Shown here: positions 1 through 8,674 of the stretch, in pieces | Numbering within the stretch: the first letter of the stretch is position 1 | How the letters are laid out: every line of letters begins with the position of its first letter | Assembly: GCA_025451115.1 (NCBI GenBank) | Contig: JANWKZ010000132.1 | Span: 1-40,806 of the forward strand | Length of the DNA stretch: 40,806 nucleotides | DNA from: Bacteroidia bacterium | Lineage (GTDB): Bacteria; Bacteroidota; Bacteroidia; B-17B0; Aurantibacillaceae | Reading direction: 5' to 3' | Notes under the pieces: generated by a model | Database searches by the model: none | The model's input: the letters and a program-made list of their open reading frames with translations, nothing else | What the model was told of the DNA's origin: nothing | Made by a program: the position numbers and the translations under genes

Positions 1-348
1 GTACCGCGGCGTTATTATACCAACAGTAACTTCCCGATGTTCGATAACCTGATCGACATTAACGAACTCGTTACAGGCTTCGCTATCCTCGCTGCTTTTG
101 CGCAGGTGGTGTTCCTGATCAACTTCTTCTATAGCATGTTCCGCGGCGATAAAGCTCCGCAAAACCCATGGGGTTCTAACACGCTGGAGTGGACAACGCC
201 TATGGCGCATATACACGGTAACTGGCCAGGCGCGCTTCCTGAAGTACACCGTTGGGCTTACGACTATAGCAAGCCCGGCCACAAGGATGATTTCGTTCCG
301 CAAACTGTTCCGCTGCTCCCCGATGAGCACGACGGCGGCGAACACTAG
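1..348 (+). CDS. cytochrome c oxidase subunit I, C-terminal fragment
   Basis: The reading frame is open from base 1 (VPRRYYTNSNFP...) and joins the ORF-track ATG at 37, which is an internal Met, so this is the 3' end of a gene that starts outside the window. What is visible is the last transmembrane helix (about VTGFAILAAFAQVVFLINFF) followed by a soluble tail with NPWGSNTLEWTTP and HGNWPGALPEVHRWAYDYSKP. This tail is typical of haem-copper oxidase subunit I (CtaD/CoxA type) in Bacteroidota. The enzyme is the proton-pumping terminal oxidase of the aerobic respiratory chain in the inner membrane. The metal-binding histidines lie upstream and cannot be checked. A strong intrinsic terminator follows directly, so this is probably the last gene of its operon. 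Confidence 0.9.
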   Translation, partial: VPRRYYTNSNFPMFDNLIDINELVTGFAILAAFAQVVFLINFFYSMFRGDKAPQNPWGSNTLEWTTPMAHIHGNWPGALPEVHRWAYDYSKPGHKDDFVPQTVPLLPDEHDGGEH

Positions 349-372
349 CCCCCTAAATACAGATTTAAAAAG

Positions 373-404
373 AATCCCTGCTGAGAAGCGGGGATTTTTC
401 TTTT
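373..404 (+). terminator. intrinsic terminator after the cytochrome oxidase gene
   Basis: A 10-bp stem (AATCCCTGCT paired with AGCGGGGATT, one G-U pair) with a GAGA loop is followed by TTTTTCTTTT. It starts 24 nt after the stop codon and should end the oxidase transcript. Confidence 0.85.
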
Positions 405-430
405 ATACAAATCCCCCGGAGATATAAATT

Positions 431-486
431 TCTCCCCTCCCAGGGGAGCCCAGGGGAGATGTCTCGGCTAGCCGAGACAGAGGGGT
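431..486. repeat. intergenic palindromic repeat (REP-like)
   Basis: Two adjacent palindromes occur here. A hairpin CTCCCCT-CCC-AGGGGAG spans 432-448. A perfect 18-bp palindrome, GTCTCGGCTAGCCGAGAC, spans 461-478 and is flanked by GGGGAG and GAGGGG. The layout is that of a small interspersed palindromic element. The ORF-track line 459..644 is a by-product of it. Confidence 0.6.
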
Positions 487-524
487 CATCTGGAATTAAA
501 AGCCCATCACCAAGAATAATCTCC

Positions 525-532
525 TACCTTTG
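525..532 (+). promoter_or_regulatory. candidate -7 promoter element
   Basis: TACCTTTG matches the Bacteroidota -7 consensus TAnnTTTG exactly and lies only 5 nt before the ATG at 538. I see no clear TTG about 20 nt upstream. If used, the transcript would start at or almost at the start codon. Confidence 0.45.
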
Positions 533-537
533 CAGGC

Positions 538-930
538 ATGTCAATGCCCTTCAAACAACGCTTAAAGTTCTACGGCTTCGGCTTTGCGTTGGGGTTGGTG
601 ATATTGATCAGTATCCTCAACAAAAAAGGCTGTGCGGGACTTAACGAACGTAAAGCCCAGGAACTCGCATTACAGGTTTGGAAGATCAGCGACGCGCAAC
701 GTTGCAAGCTGAATTGCATTGGCCTTACCACCGATACACTTTTCATGAAAGCCGTACGCGATTGCTACGTTAACTATGATAAAAGCGAGATACACGCCGA
801 CCCCTGCGGTACTTATGTATTAGAAGGCGGTAAAGGCGCTGTGGCTACTTTTACGCTCCTGGTTGCAGACTGCCAGAATACTTCCGAACTGCAGGATATA
901 GTTACCTCGAGGGCCTGCGATTGCAAGTAG
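538..930 (+). CDS. small membrane-anchored protein, DUF4258-like
   Basis: A 130-residue protein with one N-terminal membrane segment (about residues 10-28, FYGFGFALGLVILISIL) in an N-in orientation (KQRLK before it). A soluble domain of about 100 residues with six to seven cysteines follows. The opening (FKQRLKFYGFGFALGL) and overall layout recall short Bacteroidota proteins often labelled DUF4258, a recollection I cannot verify here. Function is unknown. The start at 538 is chosen because the membrane segment follows directly and a TAnnTTTG element sits just upstream. It lies alone between the oxidase terminator and the SprB-repeat gene. Confidence 0.7.
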   Translation: MSMPFKQRLKFYGFGFALGLVILISILNKKGCAGLNERKAQELALQVWKISDAQRCKLNCIGLTTDTLFMKAVRDCYVNYDKSEIHADPCGTYVLEGGKGAVATFTLLVADCQNTSELQDIVTSRACDCK

Positions 931-998
931 GGATACGTGTTTTCACCTATTGACGAAAACCATTTTTTGCTTATTTTAGCTTACTAAATCTTAACTCT

Positions 999-3900
999 AT
1001 GAAAAAAATACTATTTATCTTTTTAGTAGCGCTGTGCACTATAAATGTCGAGGCGCAGTTAATGAACAAAATGTACTCCTGTTCCAATTTTTTTGACTCC
1101 AAGAGGTCAACCAAATCTTCCACAGGAGGCCACCTTATATATTATCAACCCATGGCAGGGGGCTCTAATCTCATGAGTTTAGATGCGAGCGGCAATATTT
1201 TATGGAATAAGGCATACGAGAATAATTCGATGGCATTGAATTTCACTGATTTCTGCGAAGTATCCGGCGGTAAACTGATCGCTATCCGGATCGCCGGAGC
1301 CATGGAGAGCATGACTTTTAATTCAGTTACAGGCGCACCGATCAGTCACGATAATCGTATTATTAATGCCGGATCCTGGTCACCCTCAGGCCCAACATTG
1401 CTCGCCCCGGATGGAAACGATGCGATCTTTGTAAGCCCTGACGGAGCAAGAGATTCCTTATATGTAGGAAAGGTCCTGGGCAGTAACGGCTCTATTTCTT
1501 ATATTAATGTTATAAATTTCAATGGGGTTTTAAGTACCGACTATAGTTATAGCCCAAGTGCAATGAAAAGAACTTCTACAGGCCAATATCTTATTCTATG
1601 CGACATACATAATTCTGCTAATACCAATTTTAAACAAGCCATTGTCAAGGTTGATGCAAATGGTAATGTGCTTTCCTTTAAATATTATGATTGTCCCGCG
1701 GGCACGGTTTATTGGACGGGCAACTCGATCACGGAAGCTTCAAATGGTGACATATTGGTTTCCGGGTATGCTAATGTTTCTTCCGTTACCGGTTCGTACA
1801 TTCTCAGATTTGATCCCAATGCCAATTTTATTTGGGGCAAGCACCTGGTCAACCAGGCAAATAATACATTTCATACGGAGCATGCCAATGGCGACATAAC
1901 ATTAGGAGTTTCTGCACAGGCTCTTTCGCCTGACAATGTTACGCGATGCGGATTGGTAAATCTGAGTTCATCCGGATCATATCTTTGGGCCCGTAACTTT
2001 GGTTTTTCAGGCTCCAATATGTGTGGTATAAATACGGATGCAAATGATCTTACTGAAGTGGTGCAAAATTCACCGATGACCGGGCCTGGAGCTTTTGTGC
2101 TTCAAACGGCTGATCTTTCCGGAAACATGCCAGGCTGTTCAGAGTCAATAGGTCCAATTTCAATGAACAATCTTAACTTCATTGTCAATTCCGCTAGCCC
2201 ATCCGTGGTTGGCGCATCACTTAATTTATCCACGCCTTTTTCATTTACTGAATTGCCTCCCTTAAACTTTACCACTTCCACTCCCGACATCATTGTAAGC
2301 GGTGTAGTTAGCAATCCGGCATGTTTCGGGCAATTTGGTAACGTTAACATCAGCGTATCTGCGGGGTATCCTAATTATAGCTATTCGTGGAGTAACGGTA
2401 CAAGTAACCAGAACCTGTTAAACGTTTTAGGCGGCACCTATTATTCGAGGATCGTTGATGCTAAAGGCTGTGTAGCGGTAGATACCTTTAATGTAATTGA
2501 GCCTCCACAACTTTCGGCTACCTATACCGTGAGCCACGTTACCTGCTTCGGCGCCCAGAACGGAAGCATCAATGTAACAACGATTGGTGGCACGCCGGGT
2601 TATGATTATCAATGGACCACATTAGCCACTAGCGAAGACCTTACCGGCCTGAGCGGAGGATTTTATCAGCTTACAATAACGGATACCAATAATTGTAGTA
2701 AAACAGTTGGGGTTGCCGTAAGCGAACCACAGCAGCTCATAGCCGGCATCATTTCCTCTCAAAATGTGACCTGTCATGGTGCGTGTAATGGAAGCTTAAC
2801 AGGAATTGCTTCGGGCGGCACACAGCCTTATACCTATCAGTGGAACAATCCGGGCAATAGTACTACTACCAATATCACAGGTTTGTGTCCTGGAAATTAT
2901 CTTTTTTCGGTTACCGATTCCAAGAACTGTTTTACTTTTTCTAACGCGGTGATCACAGAGCCGGCGGCTTTAGCCGTTTCTTCGAATACAACAGATGCCC
3001 AATGTGGCTCTGCCAATGGTGCTGCCAGTGTACAGGTTACCGGAGGTGTTACTCCGTATTCGTATTCCTGGTCGAGCGGTTCTACCAATGACACAGCCAC
3101 GAATTTATATGCAGGCACTTATACAGTGAATGTACTCGACGCGAACAATTGTCCTGTTTCTGCTACTGTGAATGTGGACCTGACCACCACGGTATCGGAA
3201 CTTTGCCTGGTAACGGTTGACTCTATGTCTACACATAATATTTTGATGTGGGATAAGACCGCATTCACCAACGTAGAATACTTTAATATTTACCGTGAGG
3301 ATATTACCAACAGTTATACATTGATCGGTGCTGTTGACTACGATTCATTAAGCGAATATCATGATATGGATATGAATTTCGCCGACCCTAATGTAACTAC
3401 TAAGCGCTACAAGATCTCGGCCATGGATACCTGTGGGAATGAAAGCGCAAAGAGTAATTTTCACAACACAATATTCATTTCAGACAACGCAGGTACTTTT
3501 ACCTGGAATACCTATACTATTCAGAACAGCGCTAACCCTGTTACAAACTACAAACTGATGCGCGACGATTTTGCTACCGGCAATTGGCAGCAGATCGGCA
3601 TTACAGCCGGCACGCAAAACGTTTTGAATGATCCGAATTACACTACGTTTCAATCTACGGCCGACTGGCGAGTAGAAACGGTGTGGTCTATCTCCTGCAC
3701 ATCAACGATGCGCCAGGATGGAAATAGTATACAGGGAGCTATAGTTAAGTCAAAATCCAATATCAGCAATAACCGTGCAATTGGAATCCAGGAAAATGCG
3801 AACACTAATTTTGGCATGTATCCAAATCCTGCCGGCAATGTATTAACTATTCGCTCGAAGAATGGCGGAACAGCTGAGATAGTGAATGCTTTAGGAGAAA

Positions 3901-4031
3901 CTGTACTGAAAGCTAACCTGGATGGTGCACAAAACACACTTGATATTTCAGCTCTCGCTAATGGGATTTACTATGTGAAGATAGCGAACACCCAGGCGCA
4001 AACCCTGAAGAAACTGGTGGTACAGCGATAA
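999..4031 (+). CDS. secreted SprB-repeat protein with T9SS sorting domain
   Basis: A 1010-residue exported protein. It has a signal peptide (MKKILFIFLVALCTINVEAQ). Residues 20-430 form a region of beta-strand character with repeated GN-rich turns, probably a propeller-like fold. Four SprB-type repeats follow at about 441-503, 514-580, 589-657 and 667-728. Each has a CxG...GNxxxxxxGGxxPYxYxWS pattern ending in GTYxxxxxDxxxC. A fibronectin-like region spans roughly 735-930. The C-terminal type A T9SS sorting domain (YPNPAGN... to LKKLVVQR) covers about 941-1010. SprB repeats occur in gliding adhesins and other large surface proteins of this phylum, so surface attachment is a reasonable inference. 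The substrate is unknown. The next gene starts 35 nt downstream. Confidence 0.85.
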   Translation: MKKILFIFLVALCTINVEAQLMNKMYSCSNFFDSKRSTKSSTGGHLIYYQPMAGGSNLMSLDASGNILWNKAYENNSMALNFTDFCEVSGGKLIAIRIAGAMESMTFNSVTGAPISHDNRIINAGSWSPSGPTLLAPDGNDAIFVSPDGARDSLYVGKVLGSNGSISYINVINFNGVLSTDYSYSPSAMKRTSTGQYLILCDIHNSANTNFKQAIVKVDANGNVLSFKYYDCPAGTVYWTGNSITEASNGDILVSGYANVSSVTGSYILRFDPNANFIWGKHLVNQANNTFHTEHANGDITLGVSAQALSPDNVTRCGLVNLSSSGSYLWARNFGFSGSNMCGINTDANDLTEVVQNSPMTGPGAFVLQTADLSGNMPGCSESIGPISMNNLNFIVNSASPSVVGASLNLSTPFSFTELPPLNFTTSTPDIIVSGVVSNPACFGQFGNVNISVSAGYPNYSYSWSNGTSNQNLLNVLGGTYYSRIVDAKGCVAVDTFNVIEPPQLSATYTVSHVTCFGAQNGSINVTTIGGTPGYDYQWTTLATSEDLTGLSGGFYQLTITDTNNCSKTVGVAVSEPQQLIAGIISSQNVTCHGACNGSLTGIASGGTQPYTYQWNNPGNSTTTNITGLCPGNYLFSVTDSKNCFTFSNAVITEPAALAVSSNTTDAQCGSANGAASVQVTGGVTPYSYSWSSGSTNDTATNLYAGTYTVNVLDANNCPVSATVNVDLTTTVSELCLVTVDSMSTHNILMWDKTAFTNVEYFNIYREDITNSYTLIGAVDYDSLSEYHDMDMNFADPNVTTKRYKISAMDTCGNESAKSNFHNTIFISDNAGTFTWNTYTIQNSANPVTNYKLMRDDFATGNWQQIGITAGTQNVLNDPNYTTFQSTADWRVETVWSISCTSTMRQDGNSIQGAIVKSKSNISNNRAIGIQENANTNFGMYPNPAGNVLTIRSKNGGTAEIVNALGETVLKANLDGAQNTLDISALANGIYYVKIANTQAQTLKKLVVQR

Positions 4032-4066
4032 CGACTCTCCTTTGCACTTTTCCATATCTTAGAAAG

Positions 4067-5377
4067 ATGAGGAGAATTCTCCTGGCGATCTTATTGATGA
4101 GCGACTGCTTTCTGGGCGCCCAGGATAAAAGTCGTTATATAGACAGCCTGGTAAAAGATCTGCAGGTACATAGGACGGATAAAGCACGAAACTTTGCGTA
4201 TACCGAACTCTCCTGGCACTACAGGCTTATCGATATAGGACTTGCCTCAGCCTATGCTGATTCGAGTATTGCCTCATCAAGGGCGCTTAACAACCAGGGG
4301 AACTTATGGGCGGGACTGAACAATAAAGCAATCGCTTTGTCTCACCTCGGAAAGCAAAAGGAATGTTTTGAATATTACTCTATGGCGCTGGCCGTAGCCG
4401 AGAAAAATAAATTCAGAAGAAAAGAAGCGCACACCTTATTTAATATCGGCACATTTTTCAGGGACCACGACGATTATAAAACCGCCAAGGAATATATTTT
4501 AAAAGCATCCGCGATATATACCGAATTGAAGGACACGATCAAACTGATCACTATCTATTCCGGCCTTGGAGGTAATTACGGCTACCAGGATAGCAACAAA
4601 TTAGCCCTATTCTATTATACAAAAGCATTCGACCTGGCAAGATCTATAAACGATTCAAGTGAAATGGGATTTGCCGCTAACAATATAGGGAACTGTTATT
4701 ACTATATGAACGACCCCAAACGTGCCAAGGAGTATTATTTTAAAAGCATAGGCTATCACGAGCGAAATGGCCTCACATCAGATCTTGCCAGCTCCTATAG
4801 CAATTACGCTTATATGCTTAATGAAGACGGTGATCATGAAAAAGCAAGGTCATTTTACTTAAAAGCGCTTGCCATTTCAAAAAAAACAAAAGACAAAATA
4901 CATCTCATCAGGGTGTACCAATACCTGGCAGAAATGTTCATGTCGGCCGGTGACTATAAAGCTGCGTACTATTATTCGGACACTTCGCACATGATGAAAG
5001 ATTCAGTGGCTCTAGAGCAGAACAGCAAAGCGATACATGAAATGGGCCAGCGATTTGATTCGGAGAAAAAGCGCCTGGAGATCGGGAATCTTGGGAGGGA
5101 AAATGAATTGAAAGAAAAACAGAATAAGGTACAGCGCATGTTGCTTATAGCAGTTGGAGCGGCGCTGGTCATTTCATGTGTATTGGGATTATGGGCGTAC
5201 CGCGAGTTCCATCAGAAGAAACAAGCAAATATGATCATTGAAGAACAGAAACGTGCGATAGAAGAAAAGCAAAAGGAATTATTGGACTCCATTCATTATG
5301 CCCGACGCATACAGCGATGTCTTATCACAAATGAAAAGGCCATCGATAAAGCGCTTAGAAGACTCAATAAGTCATAG
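4067..5377 (+). CDS. TPR membrane protein ending at the SpoIIE linker (no phosphatase domain)
   Basis: A 436-residue protein: signal peptide (MRRILLAILLMSDCFLGAQ), about seven TPR units (residues 25-310), a coiled stretch, one transmembrane helix (about 358-380, MLLIAVGAALVISCVLGLW), and a cytoplasmic coiled coil. It ends in DSIHYARRIQRCLITNEKAI and then stops. In the full-length proteins at 6253 and 25470 that same segment leads straight into a SpoIIE/PP2C phosphatase domain. Here nothing of the domain remains: the stop is followed after 5 nt by the end of the convergent gene, with no readable remnant. It could be a receptor or regulatory subunit that pairs with a full-length relative. Family membership is clear; the role is inferred. 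Confidence 0.8.
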   Translation: MRRILLAILLMSDCFLGAQDKSRYIDSLVKDLQVHRTDKARNFAYTELSWHYRLIDIGLASAYADSSIASSRALNNQGNLWAGLNNKAIALSHLGKQKECFEYYSMALAVAEKNKFRRKEAHTLFNIGTFFRDHDDYKTAKEYILKASAIYTELKDTIKLITIYSGLGGNYGYQDSNKLALFYYTKAFDLARSINDSSEMGFAANNIGNCYYYMNDPKRAKEYYFKSIGYHERNGLTSDLASSYSNYAYMLNEDGDHEKARSFYLKALAISKKTKDKIHLIRVYQYLAEMFMSAGDYKAAYYYSDTSHMMKDSVALEQNSKAIHEMGQRFDSEKKRLEIGNLGRENELKEKQNKVQRMLLIAVGAALVISCVLGLWAYREFHQKKQANMIIEEQKRAIEEKQKELLDSIHYARRIQRCLITNEKAIDKALRRLNKS

Positions 5378-5382
5378 AGCTA

Positions 5383-6198
5383 TTATTTTCCCGTTACCAA
5401 TAAATTCCTCGCGGCTTTTTCACCGCATTTATGGTATTTAGTATAGGCTTTTGCCGCGCGCGAACGCATGGCTTCGGCGTTCTCGCCGTTCACATAGCCG
5501 GTTAAGGCATCGTGCAAACTATAAGCTTCCGGGCACATGAGGCCCGTGGTCCATACAATGGGATTGGCTTGTGTTTGTTCTAAATAGGAAGAAAAATAAC
5601 TCTTACTGTAGCAGGCAAGAATGATCGCGTCACGCTTTTTACCGTCGGCATTTTTAAAACTTTCTTCAAGTGAAAAATCCATGAGACCATCGTGACCGGT
5701 GTAGGCGAGAAGCTTCGCGTTTCCGAAAATACCAAGCTTCAGGTCATTCACTTTCAAAATTTCTTTTTTCTGTCCCGCGCAGCTTTTTAAAAGATCAACC
5801 GTGCATTCTTTTATGTATTTTCCGTTGTACGCATCAGCTATCAGGTAATAGTTTTTGCTTACATGTTTAAATACTACTCGCTCCATTAGGACGGAATCCG
5901 GCTTGAGTGATTGCACAAATTTCCATTCGGTGCTTTTCTTGAAATAGGTTCTTACTCCGTAGCCACAGCCCCAGTATAAATTATTATTTGGATCTTGCCC
6001 GTTGCCTATTTTGGAAGGTACAGGCACAATGCCCTGGTATTTGTTATCGCAGAGCGCTACGAAAACGTGGATCGTTTTGAAATTTGTGTCAGGTAAAATT
6101 ATTTCTGTTTTCTTTTTGACCTCGGCTTGAGGTATGGCAACCGTTTCTGTGCTTTTAACACCGAGGAAGAACAAAATGTAGATAAGTATCCAGTACAT
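5383..6198 (-). CDS. exported protein of unknown function, possible caspase/CHAT-fold (clan CD-like)
   Basis: A 271-residue protein with an N-terminal hydrophobic segment (MYWILIYILFFLGV), so probably exported or anchored. I do not recognise the family with certainty. A hydrophobic strand opens the domain (KTIHVFVALCDNKYQG, 41-56). Another ends in a His-x-Gly (LLAYTGHDG, H169), and a third ends in Ala-Cys (AIILACYS, C196). This order of hydrophobic strand plus His-Gly, then hydrophobic strand plus Cys, is how the catalytic dyad is set out in clan CD peptidases (caspase, gingipain, CHAT). The His-Cys spacing of 27 is shorter than usual. The gene ends in tandem stops (TAATAG) and lies 54 nt downstream of the PAS-SpoIIE gene on the same strand. 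Confidence 0.7.
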   Translation of the reverse strand: MYWILIYILFFLGVKSTETVAIPQAEVKKKTEIILPDTNFKTIHVFVALCDNKYQGIVPVPSKIGNGQDPNNNLYWGCGYGVRTYFKKSTEWKFVQSLKPDSVLMERVVFKHVSKNYYLIADAYNGKYIKECTVDLLKSCAGQKKEILKVNDLKLGIFGNAKLLAYTGHDGLMDFSLEESFKNADGKKRDAIILACYSKSYFSSYLEQTQANPIVWTTGLMCPEAYSLHDALTGYVNGENAEAMRSRAAKAYTKYHKCGEKAARNLLVTGK

Positions 6199-6252
6199 AC
6201 TTTTGTAACGAAAGAATGATCGTTTTGGTACACCAGGCCTCGTTAAATTTCC

Positions 6253-8112
6253 TTAAAGGCGGATCCCTATAACAAGAACATCATCAACCTGCTCAAGCTC
6301 GCCCCTCCATTCTAAGATAATCCTTTCGAGTTCCGTCCTTTGCTTCTCCATAGGAAGACTTGAGTTCCTGAGCAAAAGCTCCTGGAAAGGTCTGTACTTG
6401 AATTTCTTTCCTTTGGGGCCCCCAAACTGATCGGCGTAGCCATCTGTGAACATGTAAATGATGTCGCCTTTTTTCAGTTTAAGTACATGATTCGTGAAAG
6501 GCTTCTTCTCTTCATCAGTCGATCCGCTCACAGGCTGTTTGTCAGCTTTCAGTTCGCTCATCACCCCGTCGCGTAATAAAAAGATGGGATTGTTGGCTCC
6601 GGAAAAATGAACGGTTCTTGTTTTGAAATCAATGGCGCACATGGTCATGTCCATACCATCGCGTATCACCTCGCCTTTATTGGCTTTTAGATTTTTGGGC
6701 AGCTCCTGGTTCAGAAAATCCAAAGCTTCGGCCGGAGAATTGATGTTCGGGTTCTTGATGGTTTGGTTCAGCAGGGTATTCCCGATAATGCTCATCAGCG
6801 CGCCGGGAACGCCATGGCCGGTGCAATCTACGGCCGCAACAATCGCCAAACGCTCATCTTTTACAATTTCTTTTCCCTGTGGGGTAAGTTGTACGGAGGT
6901 TACCCAATAAAAATCACCACTTACAATATCCTTGGGCATGTAGAGCACAAAATGGTCCCTGAGTATTTCGCTGATCTCTTCTTCACGAGGCAGCATACTG
7001 CGTTGTATGCGTTTGGCGTAATTGATGCTATCGGTAATATCCTCGTTCTTCTGGCGGATTATTTTTTCTGTGCGTTTTCTTTCGGTAATATCAGAAGAAT
7101 AAACGCGCAGGATCTTGCTTTCGGGAATGGCGTACACTTTTTGCTCGTACACTTCCTCTCCAATGGTGATCTCGCAGAGATAAGAACTCAGCTCGCCTTT
7201 TTGAAAAGATTCGAATTGCGGACGGATAATATCGAAGAGGCCATGCGAACTTCCTTTTTCCTGCATATCCGGAAAGCGTTTCCTGGCTGCGGGATTCAGA
7301 TAGCTCACGGTTCCGTTTAATCGTAATTCAATTACCGGGTTTGGATTTTGCTCGGGGAAAAGGGCCAGGTTAGCCAATCTTTTTTCGATCTCTTTTTGAT
7401 TGGTGATATCGGAGGAATACACGCGCAGCAAATTACTTTCAGCCAACGCGAATACTTTTTGTTCATAGATGGCTTCGTTCACCGTTATCTCGCAATTGAA
7501 ATTCTGTAACTCCTTTTTTCTAAAGGAATCTATCTTAGTAAAAATATTGGCAAAGAGGGGATGCGAAATTCCTTTTTGCTGCATATCCGGGAACCGGTTC
7601 TTTGCCGCAGGGTTTAGATAGCTCACAGTCCCATCAAGCTTCAATTCAATTACAGGATTGGGATTCTGCTCCGGAAATAGCGCCAAATTGCCCAGGCGTG
7701 CCTCGGTCTCTTTTTGTTTAGTGATATCGGAAGAATAAACACGCAGGATATTACTCTCAGGAATGGCGTATACCTTTTGCTCGTAAATGTGTTCATCCAC
7801 CACCAACTCGCACGCATACATTTTCAGGGAGCCATTTCTAAACTCATCGAGTCGCGTCGAGATCTCGGCCAGCAAATGGTGTTCGAAACCGCTTACCTGC
7901 AGTTCCGGAAAAAGTCTTTTAGCTGCGGGATTCATATAGCTTACTTCTCCTGTCAGCCTAACCTCTATCACTGGGTTGGGGTTTTGTTCGGGGAAAAGAG
8001 CCAGATTGGCGAATTCTTTTTTGTCTTTCACCACTTTGCGGAAGGCAAAAATGAGCGTGAGCACAGAGCCTATGCCTAAAAATATACTGATCCATAAAAC
8101 AGCGTTGTTCAT
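6253..8112 (-). CDS. membrane-anchored triple-PAS SpoIIE-type serine phosphatase
   Basis: A 619-residue protein: one N-terminal transmembrane helix (5-25), three tandem PAS-like units, a coiled linker (DSINYAKRIQRSMLP), then a SpoIIE/PP2C domain (about 385-619). The PAS units begin at N36, N142 and N248, an exact 106-residue period. Each runs from NLALFPEQNPNPVIE to LRVYSSDIT. Phosphatase metal-binding motifs are intact: KDIVSGDFYW, AAVDCTGHGVPGALMSIIG, DGMDMTMC, FTDGYADQFGG and a final DDVLVIGI. Such enzymes dephosphorylate anti-sigma-factor antagonists or other Ser/Thr phosphoproteins in response to a sensed signal. The partner is not in the window. The gene starts 8 nt after the thioesterase stop, so the two are probably co-transcribed. 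Confidence 0.92.
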   Translation of the reverse strand: MNNAVLWISIFLGIGSVLTLIFAFRKVVKDKKEFANLALFPEQNPNPVIEVRLTGEVSYMNPAAKRLFPELQVSGFEHHLLAEISTRLDEFRNGSLKMYACELVVDEHIYEQKVYAIPESNILRVYSSDITKQKETEARLGNLALFPEQNPNPVIELKLDGTVSYLNPAAKNRFPDMQQKGISHPLFANIFTKIDSFRKKELQNFNCEITVNEAIYEQKVFALAESNLLRVYSSDITNQKEIEKRLANLALFPEQNPNPVIELRLNGTVSYLNPAARKRFPDMQEKGSSHGLFDIIRPQFESFQKGELSSYLCEITIGEEVYEQKVYAIPESKILRVYSSDITERKRTEKIIRQKNEDITDSINYAKRIQRSMLPREEEISEILRDHFVLYMPKDIVSGDFYWVTSVQLTPQGKEIVKDERLAIVAAVDCTGHGVPGALMSIIGNTLLNQTIKNPNINSPAEALDFLNQELPKNLKANKGEVIRDGMDMTMCAIDFKTRTVHFSGANNPIFLLRDGVMSELKADKQPVSGSTDEEKKPFTNHVLKLKKGDIIYMFTDGYADQFGGPKGKKFKYRPFQELLLRNSSLPMEKQRTELERIILEWRGELEQVDDVLVIGIRL

Positions 8113-8120
8113 GCCTCCTG

Positions 8121-8516
8121 TTATTCTATAGCCGCGCGTATAACCGCCGGAATTTCCATTTTGGTGTTAAGGTTGAAATCAAAGAATACCACTACATCAT
8201 GCGCCTCCGCACAGATCTCATTTTTCTCATTCAGTATCTGGTGGTGCAGGCCAAAACTGGTGGTTTTAATGAATTCAAGCGTGGTTTGTATGATAATATT
8301 GCCGGGGTAGTGCAGGGGCTTCAAAAAGGTACAGCCCGTAGAAGCCAGCATGGGCCCCTTTTTGGTCTCAGCGTACATTTGGATAATGCCCGCCTTTTCC
8401 CAGTAATTCACCCGGGCGGCCTGTATGTACTTCATAAAGGCCACGTTGTTCACATGGCCAAAAAGGTCCATTTCGCTCCAATCGATCCGTAGGGCCAGCT
8501 TGGTTGTAAATTTCAT
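8121..8516 (-). CDS. acyl-CoA thioesterase, YbgC/FadM-type hotdog fold
   Basis: A single 4HBT hotdog domain of about 131 residues. The motif WSEMDLFGHVNNVAFMKYIQAAR carries the catalytic Asp and the HVNN turn typical of YbgC/FadM thioesterases, which hydrolyse acyl-CoA thioesters in the cytoplasm. The ORF track begins at a TTG (8546). I prefer the ATG at 8516 (MKFTTKLALRIDW) because the domain starts there; an in-frame ATG at 8534 is also possible. The stop codon lies 8 nt before the PAS-SpoIIE gene. The substrate cannot be told from sequence. Confidence 0.85.
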   Translation of the reverse strand: MKFTTKLALRIDWSEMDLFGHVNNVAFMKYIQAARVNYWEKAGIIQMYAETKKGPMLASTGCTFLKPLHYPGNIIIQTTLEFIKTTSFGLHHQILNEKNEICAEAHDVVVFFDFNLNTKMEIPAVIRAAIE

Positions 8517-8636
8517 ATCCGCTAATATACCCATTATAATAATCAAAGAAATGTCCGCATAACTATTTAATAAACAAATAATTAACCTCCGAAACCTAAG
8601 TTTCCCCTGATATTTTTAAGTACGGTAACTTTTGAG

Positions 8637-8644
8637 TAATTTTG
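8637..8644 (+). promoter_or_regulatory. candidate -7 promoter element
   Basis: TAATTTTG fits TAnnTTTG and lies 30 nt before the ATG at 8675, in the divergent gap after the thioesterase gene. No good TTG is present at the expected -33 distance. Confidence 0.4.
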
Positions 8645-8674
8645 CACCATTAAAACAATTTAAACCCATATCAA

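Noticed and set aside
459-644. 61-residue ORF overlapping the start of the 538 gene
   Set aside because: It begins inside the palindromic repeat and has no protein-like features; the 538 frame has the membrane segment.
4067-5377. Possibility that the short TPR gene is a frameshifted pseudogene of a full SpoIIE protein
   Set aside because: No phosphatase-domain remnant is readable in any frame after the stop; the convergent gene follows after 5 nt.
6763-7320. 185-residue plus-strand ORF
   Set aside because: It is antisense to the SpoIIE/PAS gene and has no recognisable motif.
8113-8120. AGGAGG just before the PAS-SpoIIE start, looking like a Shine-Dalgarno sequence
   Set aside because: Only one base separates it from the ATG, too close for normal use, and Bacteroidota rarely rely on such sites.
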